Assembly (NCBI GenBank): GCA_018065185.1 | Contig: JAGHTU010000009.1 | Span: 1-35,235, forward strand | Source: Candidatus Equicola faecalis | GTDB taxonomy: Bacteria; Bacteroidota; Bacteroidia; Bacteroidales; Bacteroidaceae | Direction of reading: 5' to 3' | Length of the DNA stretch: 35,235 bases | Shown: piece after piece, positions 25,166-32,356 of the stretch | Numbering within the stretch: position 1 is the first letter of the stretch | How the letters are laid out: every line of letters starts with the position of its first letter | Translations under genes and position numbers: made by a program | The notes under the pieces: model-generated | Seen by the model: the letters and a program-made list of their open reading frames with translations, nothing else | What the model was told of the DNA's origin: nothing | The model's database searches: none

Positions 25166-25739
25166 TCTCCTCGATAGCTTTTCTATAACACTCACGACAG
25201 AGAGGCTCATATTCCATGGTCTCACCTAGAAGGACACGCTTGTCGTTTTCCACCAGACGATGAGAGATATAAGCCAGATTCCCACATTTCACACAGATGG
25301 CATGCACCTTCGTCACTTCATCTGCTATGGCACACAGCCCCGGTATCGGACCGAAAGGGACACCACGGAAGTCCATGTCCAGACCTGCCACGATGACGCG
25401 GATGCCACGGTTGGCAAGTTCATTACACACTTCCACTAGCCCTTCGTCAAGAAACTGCCCTTCATCAACGCCTATCACATCGACATCGTTTGCAAGCAGG
25501 AGTATTGCTGCCGACGAATCCACCGGCGTAGATGTTATGGCATTCCTGTCATGGCTCACCACATCAGCCTCAGAATAACGCACGTCTATTGCAGGCTTGA
25601 ATATCTCTACTTTCTGTTTGGCAAACTTGGCACGCTTCAATCGGCGGATTAGTTCTTCGGTCTTACCAGAGAACATCGAACCGCAAATCACCTCTATTCT
25701 GCCCTGTCGTTGCGACTCGCCATGTATATTCTGTTCCAT
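25149..25739 (-). CDS. tdk: thymidine kinase
   Basis: A 196-aa type II thymidine kinase of the dTMP salvage pathway. The P-loop [11 protein letters not shown] is at residues 20-30. [11 protein letters not shown] is the Walker B-like region. [18 protein letters not shown] is the conserved lasso segment. The zinc ribbon CVKCG...CREC lies near the C-terminus. Length matches the bacterial enzyme. The promoter-like element immediately upstream would give an almost leaderless mRNA. The following permease gene overlaps it by 17 bp. Confidence 0.96.
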   Translation of the reverse strand: MEQNIHGESQRQGRIEVICGSMFSGKTEELIRRLKRAKFAKQKVEIFKPAIDVRYSEADVVSHDRNAITSTPVDSSAAILLLANDVDVIGVDEGQFLDEGLVEVCNELANRGIRVIVAGLDMDFRGVPFGPIPGLCAIADEVTKVHAICVKCGNLAYISHRLVENDKRVLLGETMEYEPLCRECYRKAIEENEKHQ

Positions 25740-25744
25740 AGGTG

Positions 25745-25775
25745 CAAAGATAATTGATAATTGATAATTGACAAT
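25745..25775 (-). promoter_or_regulatory. candidate promoter of tdk
   Basis: The minus strand has ATTG (complement of 25772-25775), 19 bp, then TATCTTTG (complement of 25745-25752), close to the TTTG-N19-TAnnTTTG consensus. The transcription start would fall within a few bases of the tdk ATG (25739). Confidence 0.5.
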
Positions 25776-25776
25776 T
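25749..25776. repeat. TAATTGA heptamer tandem repeat
   Basis: GATAATT GATAATT GATAATT GACAATT: four 7-bp units between the nuclease 3' end and tdk, overlapping the presumed tdk -33 region. It is one of several degenerate short-period arrays in intergenic gaps of this window. Confidence 0.75.
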
Positions 25777-25805
25777 AATATCAGATAATTAAATCAACCT
25801 TTGAT

Positions 25806-26663
25806 CTACAATACTGCCCTTAATTCCTCCGACACATCACGGGTTGGTATCATCTGATAGGTGCCGTCAGGTTTCAGCCACACTATCCTGCGCTCCACAA
25901 TGGGCAGACCGATATCTTCAAGCATCAGGGCATACAGACTGAGCTGAATGGTGTAAAGACTCAGGTCTTCCTCTATCATATCTTCAAAAGGCGGAAGAAG
26001 GGTCTTTCGGAATCGGCGGTTATATTCCTTGAAGAGAGATGCGTTAGTCTTGTAGTCCATCAGTATGAAACCTTCTTGCGTGCCATCCGTACCGTCACAA
26101 TAATACAGCATATCAAATGTGCCACAGATGCATTCCTTCAGATTTCTGTCAGCCACAGGATTCTTTCCGCTATACGCTTTTGCCTCGTTCAGCACGAGAT
26201 GGAAAGATGCAGGCAGGTCTTCTATGAAACGCACCACCGCCTCCTCCTTAGGATGTAGCGGAGCGAGGTAGCCATACTCATCACAGTATTGTGGCTTTAT
26301 CGGTTCGCGTATAAGTTCGGGATGCCCTGCACGCAGATAACTGAGGCTCTCGCCAAACTCATGCGTCTTTGTGCCGAGACAGGCAGCAGAGAATGCCTTA
26401 CATCTCCATTCTTTTATCCATTGCTCTGCCGTTCCGCCATGTTTTACGGCATATCGTGCTGCCGTCTTCTGTTCATCGAAAGGCTCACGTATAAACCGAT
26501 GACCGATGGTTGACACCGAATTGAGTTGCCTGCCATGAAGAAAGTATCGATGCCCCTCTTCGTGGAACTCCAAATCTTCAAACTCTGTTAGAATCCTGCG
26601 CCGTGCCTCAGCCACCGCTTTTGGCTCGCCTTTTATCTCAAAAAATCCCTCAATATGTTCCAT
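25806..26663 (-). CDS. stand-alone PD-(D/E)XK nuclease-family protein
   Basis: A 285-aa RecB/Cas4-like PD-(D/E)XK nuclease domain. Core motifs in order: LGTKTHEFGE (97-105), a Glu in LVLNEAKAYS (Glu160), GTFDMLYYC (181-189, catalytic Asp184), LMDYKTN (202-207, the D-x-K core) and QLSLYALMLEDIG (about 239-251), the RecB motif QxxxY. No helicase domain or Cys cluster is present. The role is unknown; family members act in repair, phage or plasmid biology. The ATG at 26663 begins MEHIEGFFEIKGEPKAV, and a decayed copy of this 5' end lies at 34427-34472. It lies between the surface-protein block and tdk, 174 bp after the 55-aa gene. Confidence 0.8.
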   Translation of the reverse strand: MEHIEGFFEIKGEPKAVAEARRRILTEFEDLEFHEEGHRYFLHGRQLNSVSTIGHRFIREPFDEQKTAARYAVKHGGTAEQWIKEWRCKAFSAACLGTKTHEFGESLSYLRAGHPELIREPIKPQYCDEYGYLAPLHPKEEAVVRFIEDLPASFHLVLNEAKAYSGKNPVADRNLKECICGTFDMLYYCDGTDGTQEGFILMDYKTNASLFKEYNRRFRKTLLPPFEDMIEEDLSLYTIQLSLYALMLEDIGLPIVERRIVWLKPDGTYQMIPTRDVSEELRAVL

Positions 26664-26668
26664 TGTGT

Positions 26669-26832
26669 GTCTAATGTCTAATGTCTAATGTCTAAAGTCT
26701 TAGGTCTAGAGTCGGATGTCTAAGGCAAACCTTTCAAACCTCTCGAACCTCGTTTTTCGACGCTTGACCTTTGATGCTTGTCTTTCGACCTTTGACCTTC
26801 GACCTTCGACACTTGTCTTTCGACGCTTGACC
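26669..26832. repeat. two degenerate short-period tandem arrays
   Basis: 26669-26725 is a run of GTCTAAT units (perfect at first, then drifting to GTCTTAG and GTCTAGA). 26753-26832 is a run of TTTCGAC/CTTGACC/CTTCGAC units, with TTTCGACGCTTGACC near both ends and CTTGTCTTTCGAC repeated inside. Together with flanks they fill the 174-bp gap (26664-26837) between the nuclease and the 55-aa gene. No promoter of TAnnTTTG type was found there. Confidence 0.75.
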
Positions 26833-26837
26833 CCTAT

Positions 26838-27005
26838 TTACCATACAATATTGTAATTCTCATCATGAGAATATTCATTTTCTCCTGTTGATACTTCTTC
26901 TCCTTGGTTGAATTTAAGATCTTCTTCATCACCGCTTGTGCAGAGCATGTGTGAACTGTTTATCTTTATCACCTTCACAACAGGATTAGTATATCTTCTC
27001 TTCAT
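26838..27005 (-). CDS. 55-aa small protein, MKRRYTNPVVKVIKI type
   Basis: A 55-residue gene below usual length cut-offs. The protein has a basic start MKRRYTNPVVKVIKINSSHM, then LCTSGDEEDLKF, and a strongly acidic, Asn-rich tail ending ENYNIVW. From memory, Prevotella and Bacteroides genomes hold many unannotated short proteins that start MKKxYxxPxxxVxxI, continue with a small hydrophobic or Cys-Ser stretch, and then diverge; this fits that layout. It begins 15 bp after the stop of the 974-aa secreted protein, so the two are probably co-transcribed. There is no signal peptide or membrane helix. Function is unknown; a processed peptide or an accessory factor for the neighbour is possible. Confidence 0.65.
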   Translation of the reverse strand: MKRRYTNPVVKVIKINSSHMLCTSGDEEDLKFNQGEEVSTGENEYSHDENYNIVW

Positions 27006-27020
27006 AATATGCCCTATAGT

Positions 27021-29945
27021 TTATTTTTGATAGATTTTCTTTCCGTTCTTTATCACAATGCCCTTATAAGTCCGTCCTGAGCCAGTCGAAGGATACACAC
27101 GCATGCCTTTGAGGTTGTAGATGTGATCATTTTGAGCTTGCCCTGAAACTGTCGAAGGGTTTTCGTACGAAGTTATTCCTGTAGGTTCGTTATCAAAATC
27201 AAACATCAGCACCTTTGCACTGGAAGGCAGCGTAAGATACACTTTGTTAGCATCTATCTCTTTACCCTTCCATAGGTAGAAGCCCACACCTTTCTGACCG
27301 AGTGACAGAACGTAGTCATTCTCTCCGAGAGTCTTTTTCACGTCTGTACCCAAGAACTCGTTGCTCACCTCGGCATCATCCTCGTTGCACGATGGCATAA
27401 GCAAAATGCTATTGCTTGTAGCCTTCAACACTACTGGCTCGCCCTTATGGATGATGCTACCGATATTGGTCATCTTCAAAAGTTTATCATCCACAGTTCC
27501 GGCATATGCCTTTGCGCTTTCGTCCTTCGGCAGTTTATATGCACACTCACTGGTGAAGAATGTAGAATAGAAGTTCTCCGTATGATCAGGGTCTTTGTTG
27601 GCTTTCAGTGTGAAGGTATGGGCAAAGAATGTTTCCAACGGCTTGGTCTCGTTAAGGGAATAAGGAGTTATCTCGCCATTTTTAACTTTCATCAGCACAT
27701 CTTCTCCGTCGAAAGTGACAGTCGCAATCGTCGTTTCCCCTTCTTCTGTAGGAGGTGTGAACGTGTGGCAGTCGTCATAGATTTTACCATCGTCCATTCC
27801 CACGACTATTGCATCCGACTCCTTGCATGGTATAATCAAACTTCCGCTTATCACGTGTTCCTCTGATGCCATCTGTTCGCCTGTGTTGAAGTCTTTCTCG
27901 CAGCGGTTGCAATGCCAGTGTTCCACATCACCTTCGCTTGTGCATGTGGAGGTGCGGTATGGAGTGTAGGTGAAGTCGTGTCCGAGAGCGGCAAGTGTGA
28001 TCTCCGTTGCAGAAGCCGTGCAAGCCTCGTTTGTGAAATACGTGCTGCAGTCAGGGCAGTACCAGTATTCTATGTTACCGTCAGTGAGGCATGTTGCTTC
28101 AACGCGAGCCTGATACTCCTTGCTCTTATGACCAATCTTTGGCAGTACCACGTTGTCTGTAAGCAGGTTCTGGCAAGCCTGGTCGCTGTAGTTGTTTCCG
28201 CAAGTAGAGCAATGCCAGTGCTCGATGTTTCCGTCTTCGGTACAAGTGGCATCTTTCTGCGCGTTGTGTGTTGTGCTGTGACCGAGTGCAGGGATTTCCC
28301 AGTCGTTCATCACCGTCGTACATTCGGCATTTGCGAAATGTTTGTCGCACTTAGTGCAGTACCAGTATTCATAGTTGCCCTTTTCCGTACAGGTTGCAGC
28401 CTTGGCCTCAACATGCTCAATACTGTGTCCAGGACAATATTCCAGACTCATTGTCCAAGTCAGCGGAAAACTCCACATGCCAGTAATTTTATAATAAACT
28501 GTCACTATATCATCTTGCTTCAAGTCTGGCAAGTTCTGCACCCACATATTTTCCGGAATGTCAATCTTTGTCTCGTCACCATCATTTATTTTATAATACA
28601 ACTCACCATTAAAGGTGTTTTTATTCAAATGCCACTTGAGTCTGACATTCATTGCGGTGGCATCTTTCACCTTGAACCAGACATATTCACTGGAAATGTA
28701 GGACGAATTTTCCGAGTACACCTTTTCCAATGGGTTGATAAAGGTCACGCCATCGTATGTCACGGGTTCATCCTTCATTGTCCATCGCCATGCGGCAAGA
28801 TTGCAGTCATATTCAGGAACTGTCATCACTGGGGAGTATGTGGTTACATACGCTGCATTCAGTTCTGTGGTGCAAGCCTCGTCGGCATAGAATCTGCGCG
28901 ACCGCGTGTCTTCCCAACATTCCATAGCATAGCCTACTGCGTTGCAGGTGGCAGCACATACTTCGCGATGGGTGGCATTAACGTATATCTCGGAATTTGA
29001 ATATTTCAGTACATCGCCCTCGTAGCCGTAGAATACAACACCTCTACTATTGTCCAGTACCGCGTAATTGTCAGTTTCCAATGTCTGATACCATTTCTGA
29101 CTGCCATTTGTCACTCCGTGATTAAGCTGGTAGCATACTTCACCAGAGGCGAAAGCATCCTGATCCTTCACGAATGAATGGTTGATTTTTGACGCAGGGC
29201 ATCCTCCTTCTAAAATACCATACACACCATGTGAACATTGTCCTTGCAACGTATAGCAGTTGCTGATGGTATAGTCAACGCTGGTGTTCTCATATACAGC
29301 ACCGCAGATGCCGCCGTAACTGTCGTTGTCATAAATAGTAATAACCTTTCCTATGTTGTAGCAATCCTTAATTGACGCATTTACATAGCACGAGCCAGAG
29401 ATGCCTCCTGCACTCCATTGTTTAGCCTTGATGGTAGCTCCGTTCCAGCAGTTCTCAATCCGTCCGCTTGCGAAGTCACCGCAGATGCCGCCCACATGGT
29501 CACGGCCATAGAAGTAACTGTCCTTGATGCCGAGGTCGTGGATATAGACACCATCATTAGCCTTGCCGAAAAGCCCCACGTTGTACCTTTCTTCGTCATT
29601 GAAATAAAGTCCACTGATGGTATGTCCGTTGCCGTTGAACTCACCAGAGTAATCTACTCCATGTCCACCTATCCGAGTCCATGCTGTGAAAGTTTTGTCA
29701 CTGTTGAGTCTGCCATAGCTGTCTAGCACATTCGCATTCATCGTAATATCTGCTGTCAGTATGGCACAGGCAGATGCGTATTCGCTATTACTGTTCACAT
29801 GTTCGGCAAACCACAACAGGTTTTCCAACGTGGCAATCTGATAAGGATTCCCCTTTGAACCGTCACCTGCTGAAGGCTGGGTTCCTACTGCACTCGCAGT
29901 CATGCAACACACGACTGCGATGATTGATAATAAAATCTTCTTCAT
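27021..29945 (-). CDS. large secreted protein with GLUG-like region and Cys-rich repeats
   Basis: A 974-aa exported protein. The start at 29945 gives the signal peptide MKKILLSIIAVVCCMTASA. Residues about 30-290 look like a GLUG/adhesin-type beta-solenoid: GNPYQIATLENLLWFAEHVN, GEFNGNGHTISGLYF, NVGLFGKANDGVYIHDLGI, VGGICG, AGGISGSCY. Residues about 503-711 hold four tandem units of about 50 aa with the pattern C-T-x-x-G-(N/D)-x-E-(Y/H)-W-x-C-x-x-C plus, in most units, a later Cys, reminiscent of zinc ribbons. The C-terminus has YNLKGMRV...KGIVIKNGKKIYQ, common on Prevotella secreted proteins. Two palindromic repeats are read in frame near the end (27075-27093, 27132-27159). Probably surface-exposed; its binding partner is unknown. 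Confidence 0.8.
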   Translation of the reverse strand: MKKILLSIIAVVCCMTASAVGTQPSAGDGSKGNPYQIATLENLLWFAEHVNSNSEYASACAILTADITMNANVLDSYGRLNSDKTFTAWTRIGGHGVDYSGEFNGNGHTISGLYFNDEERYNVGLFGKANDGVYIHDLGIKDSYFYGRDHVGGICGDFASGRIENCWNGATIKAKQWSAGGISGSCYVNASIKDCYNIGKVITIYDNDSYGGICGAVYENTSVDYTISNCYTLQGQCSHGVYGILEGGCPASKINHSFVKDQDAFASGEVCYQLNHGVTNGSQKWYQTLETDNYAVLDNSRGVVFYGYEGDVLKYSNSEIYVNATHREVCAATCNAVGYAMECWEDTRSRRFYADEACTTELNAAYVTTYSPVMTVPEYDCNLAAWRWTMKDEPVTYDGVTFINPLEKVYSENSSYISSEYVWFKVKDATAMNVRLKWHLNKNTFNGELYYKINDGDETKIDIPENMWVQNLPDLKQDDIVTVYYKITGMWSFPLTWTMSLEYCPGHSIEHVEAKAATCTEKGNYEYWYCTKCDKHFANAECTTVMNDWEIPALGHSTTHNAQKDATCTEDGNIEHWHCSTCGNNYSDQACQNLLTDNVVLPKIGHKSKEYQARVEATCLTDGNIEYWYCPDCSTYFTNEACTASATEITLAALGHDFTYTPYRTSTCTSEGDVEHWHCNRCEKDFNTGEQMASEEHVISGSLIIPCKESDAIVVGMDDGKIYDDCHTFTPPTEEGETTIATVTFDGEDVLMKVKNGEITPYSLNETKPLETFFAHTFTLKANKDPDHTENFYSTFFTSECAYKLPKDESAKAYAGTVDDKLLKMTNIGSIIHKGEPVVLKATSNSILLMPSCNEDDAEVSNEFLGTDVKKTLGENDYVLSLGQKGVGFYLWKGKEIDANKVYLTLPSSAKVLMFDFDNEPTGITSYENPSTVSGQAQNDHIYNLKGMRVYPSTGSGRTYKGIVIKNGKKIYQK
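27075..27093. repeat. REP-like palindromic element, copy 1, inside coding sequence
   Basis: TCCTGAGCCAGTCGAAGGA has TCCT/AGGA ends and on the coding strand is translated as PSTGSGR, between MRVY and TYKGIVI. It resembles the CCTTCGACAGGCTCAGG-type repeats found interspersed in many genomes. It splits the otherwise conserved V...KGI spacing of the C-terminal motif. Confidence 0.65.
27132..27159. repeat. REP-like palindromic element, copy 2, inside coding sequence
   Basis: The core CCCTGAAACTGTCGAAGGG (27141-27159) matches copy 1 at most positions (yCCTGA....GTCGAAGG) and is preceded by TTGAGCTTG, as in the extended repeat. It is translated in frame as NPSTVSGQAQ just before NDHIYNLKG. Confidence 0.65.
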
Positions 29946-29975
29946 ATCTTGTCTAATTTCCTTATTTCCTAACTT

Positions 29976-30054
29976 GATGCGTTGCATCGACTCTGCTCTT
30001 GCTCGGCATAGAATCGAAACAAGTTTCATCCTCTGCTCTCGCTTACTCGCAGAG
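29976..30054. repeat. palindrome-rich leader upstream of the 974-aa protein gene
   Basis: The 113-bp gap before the ATG at 29945 contains GATGC/GCATC, GAAAC-AA-GTTTC (30016-30027), CTCTGC at 29991 and again at 30031, and GCAGAG at 30049-30054 pairing with the second CTCTGC. No Bacteroidetes promoter boxes were found, so it may be an mRNA leader or an interspersed repeat rather than a promoter. Confidence 0.5.
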
Positions 30055-30058
30055 TTCC

Positions 30059-31159
30059 CTATTTCCTAATAATATATTCCACTTTGTCCGGAGCATAGAG
30101 TATTACCTCTTTCTCGCCTTTCGTCACCTTCAGGGCAGTGCCTGGTTTCTCCTCGCCGAGAGGACCGAGGACGGAACTCCGTGCCATCTTTGCGGAATCG
30201 ATGGCCGCGAGAGCTTGTGTCTTGAGGGCGTTAATCACTTCTATTGAGACTGCAGCATTGATAGCAGTTTTTGCGTTAGTGGCGATGGCTATTATATGGT
30301 CGTTATCGCTTTCGGAAATGGCTGCATCAATGGCTGCAATAGCAGACTCTTTTATGCTGGTGGTGACATCTTTCACTAATGCATATCGCTTTCCATTCAA
30401 ATAAAGTGAGATATCGTAATCGCTTGCGTGCAATATTTCGGTCGTAGGAGGATCATTGTTATCTGCGTAAATGGCGAGTGTAGTAGCCACCTTGATGTTT
30501 GAGCCAGAACCTCTATCGCCACCACCGATACCAGCACCACCATATTCTCCACCTTTTGCATCAATCATGCCACCATTTATTGTGATGTTTGAGCCAGAAG
30601 CATAAGCTCCTCCACCGATACCGGCACCACCATTTCCACCGTTTGCCGTGACCTTACCGCCATTGATGATGATGTTAGAGCCAAACTGGCTATCTCCTCC
30701 ACCGATACCAGCACCAAGTATTCCGCCATTTGCCGTGACAGTACCGCCATTGATGGTGATGTTTGAACCAGAAAAACCATCTCCTCCACCGATACCAGCA
30801 CCATATTTACCGCCTCTCGCAAACAGCTGACCAGATTGAGCTATTTGACCATAAATGGTGAGTGAGTTGCTGCCAGATACGGTGATGCCAGCTTGATCTT
30901 CTCCTCCAGTTGCTGTGAGTTTTGCTCCATCGGCAAGAATTAGGTGAACGGCACCGTTGCAGGTGATACTTCCTCTTGACACCTCGCCAGTAACCACATA
31001 CCAGCCAGCATTCAAAGTTCTGGTTTCGTTAGTAACTATGGTGGCTGTGACCGTTTTTTGTTGCCCATCGGCATCGATGTAATTGACAGATTGTGTCTCC
31101 TGAGCCCACGCACCGATGCCGAGCGTCAGGGCGATGATTGATAAAATGAGTTTACGCAT
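30059..31159 (-). CDS. secreted GAGIGGG beta-solenoid protein with helical C-terminal module
   Basis: A 366-aa exported protein with signal MRKLILSIIALTLGIGAWA. Residues about 110-222 are repeats of 29-30 aa, SNITINGGTVTANGGxxGAGIGGG, with GAGIGGG at 120, 149, 178 and 208, predicting a right-handed beta-solenoid; carbohydrate-binding proteins of Bacteroidetes have similar repeats. A linker (NIKVATTLAIYADNN...) leads to a helical module at about 268-366, rich in Ala (AIAAIDAAISESDND...ALAAIDSAK), ending TKGEKEVILYAPDKVEYIIRK. That module and the signal peptide are shared with the LRR protein next to it, and a decayed homologue lies at 33890-34438. Probably surface-attached; role unknown. Confidence 0.78.
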   Translation of the reverse strand: MRKLILSIIALTLGIGAWAQETQSVNYIDADGQQKTVTATIVTNETRTLNAGWYVVTGEVSRGSITCNGAVHLILADGAKLTATGGEDQAGITVSGSNSLTIYGQIAQSGQLFARGGKYGAGIGGGDGFSGSNITINGGTVTANGGILGAGIGGGDSQFGSNIIINGGKVTANGGNGGAGIGGGAYASGSNITINGGMIDAKGGEYGGAGIGGGDRGSGSNIKVATTLAIYADNNDPPTTEILHASDYDISLYLNGKRYALVKDVTTSIKESAIAAIDAAISESDNDHIIAIATNAKTAINAAVSIEVINALKTQALAAIDSAKMARSSVLGPLGEEKPGTALKVTKGEKEVILYAPDKVEYIIRK

Positions 31160-31179
31160 ATTTTGTATAATTTAATTTC

Positions 31180-31211
31180 TTAAACTTTTAAACCTTTAAA
31201 CTATTAAACCA
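31180..31211. repeat. 8-bp degenerate tandem repeat between the two paralogues
   Basis: CTTAAACT TTTAAACC TTTAAACT ATTAAACC: four 8-bp units between the LRR gene stop and the GAGIGGG gene start. TTTAAACCTTTAAACT at 31187-31202 recurs exactly at 33797-33812, so related arrays bracket the LRR-ATPase block. Confidence 0.75.
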
Positions 31212-32309
31212 TTATTTCCTTATAATATACTCCACCTTGTCAGGGGCATAGAGTATCACTTCCTTCTCGCCCTTTGTCACCTTTACGGCTGTGCCAGGCT
31301 TCTCTGTGCCGAGTTCGCCAAAGGCTTCTGTCTTGCCTGAGTTATAGGCAGCCTTTGCGGAAGCGATAGCAGCAAGGGCGAGAGCCTTAAGAGCATTAAC
31401 TTCTTCTTCAGCAGTAGCTGCATTAATAGAGGTAATCGCAGCGGTGGCAATGGCTTTTACATTGTCGTTATCAGTCTCGGCAATTGTTGCATTCACGGTT
31501 TCGATGGCTGCAACCTTAACATCGGCTATTGGGTCATATTCGACGATATTGACGAAGTTTTTCCACTGTTTAGTGGCTTGATAGAGAGCCTTCGAACCGA
31601 CAGGAACGTGCAAGGTAGTGGTGCTAACAGAAACACCAGAAAATACATTGCTATCCAACGTTGGTAACTTTGTTGTCCAAGGCACATATACATCGGTCAA
31701 CCCTGTGCAGTCCTCAAAAGCAAAACTACCAATAGATGTTACATTGGCGGGGATAGTGATGGAGAGCAATGCCTTACATCCACAAAAAGCGTTCTTGCCT
31801 ATTGTAGTAAGGCTTTGAGGAAGAGTTACTGAGGCTAATGAACTGCATTCGTAAAAAGTACCCTCACCTATCGTAGCAAGTCCCTCTAGAAGAGTTATGC
31901 CTGTCAATGAAGAACAATAACAGAAAGCCGATTGACCATTATTATTTAGGTCATATCCAAAAAGCGTCACCAATTCACCATTTGTAGTAATAGTGCCCGT
32001 GAGGGTCGCTTCGTCATAGTTGTATGTGTAATCCAATGCATCTATGGCGTCTTGGAAACATTTAGGGTTGAACACAACACCCAATTCTTTCAATTGATAG
32101 GGATCAGTATCATTGAACTCGGGATACTGCTCTATGAACTTGTCCCACTCGGACATGCCTCCTAAAATTGGAGTACTTTTTAGCAAGCTGATAATATCTC
32201 CGGGATATAACTTACGATTGGAAGTAAAAGTAATGACAGACTGTGTTGTCTCTGCCCATGCACCGATGCCGAGCGTCAGGGCAATGAATAATGAAATGAG
32301 TTTACGCAT
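31212..32309 (-). CDS. secreted BspA-type leucine-rich-repeat protein with helical C-terminal module
   Basis: A 365-aa exported protein. The start at 32309 gives MRKLISLFIALTLGIGAWA, nearly the same signal as the adjacent paralogue; an ATG five codons upstream is less likely. Residues about 130-225 are BspA/LRR_5 repeats: CSSLTGITLLEGLATIGEGTFYECSSLASVTLPQSLTTIGKNAFCGCKALLSITIPANVTSIGSFAFEDCTGLTDVYVP, followed by the usual cap STTTLHVPVGSKALYQATKQWKNFVNIVEY. The last roughly 100 residues are the same Ala-rich module and TKGEKEVILYAPDKVEYIIRK tail as the GAGIGGG protein. BspA-like proteins bind host proteins in some oral species; the ligand here is unknown. No promoter boxes were found in the 47 bp after the ATPase gene. 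Confidence 0.82.
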   Translation of the reverse strand: MRKLISLFIALTLGIGAWAETTQSVITFTSNRKLYPGDIISLLKSTPILGGMSEWDKFIEQYPEFNDTDPYQLKELGVVFNPKCFQDAIDALDYTYNYDEATLTGTITTNGELVTLFGYDLNNNGQSAFCYCSSLTGITLLEGLATIGEGTFYECSSLASVTLPQSLTTIGKNAFCGCKALLSITIPANVTSIGSFAFEDCTGLTDVYVPWTTKLPTLDSNVFSGVSVSTTTLHVPVGSKALYQATKQWKNFVNIVEYDPIADVKVAAIETVNATIAETDNDNVKAIATAAITSINAATAEEEVNALKALALAAIASAKAAYNSGKTEAFGELGTEKPGTAVKVTKGEKEVILYAPDKVEYIIRK

Positions 32310-32356
32310 ATTTGTTTGGTTCATTAATGATTTGCACGTTTTTGTGGTTTATATGA

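Noticed and set aside
25806..26663. Cas4 or phage recombination exonuclease
   Set aside because: The core fits PD-(D/E)XK, but the Cys cluster of Cas4 is missing and no phage or cas genes are nearby, so only the fold is claimed.
27021..27160. Type IX secretion C-terminal domain
   Set aside because: The tail YNLKGMRV...KGIVIKNGKK is recognisable, but I cannot confirm a full T9SS CTD; no por/gld/spr genes are in the window.
27912..29000. 362-codon plus-strand open frame
   Set aside because: It is wholly antisense to the 974-aa secreted protein, whose Cys-rich repeats create a long stop-free opposite frame; it has no recognisable domain.
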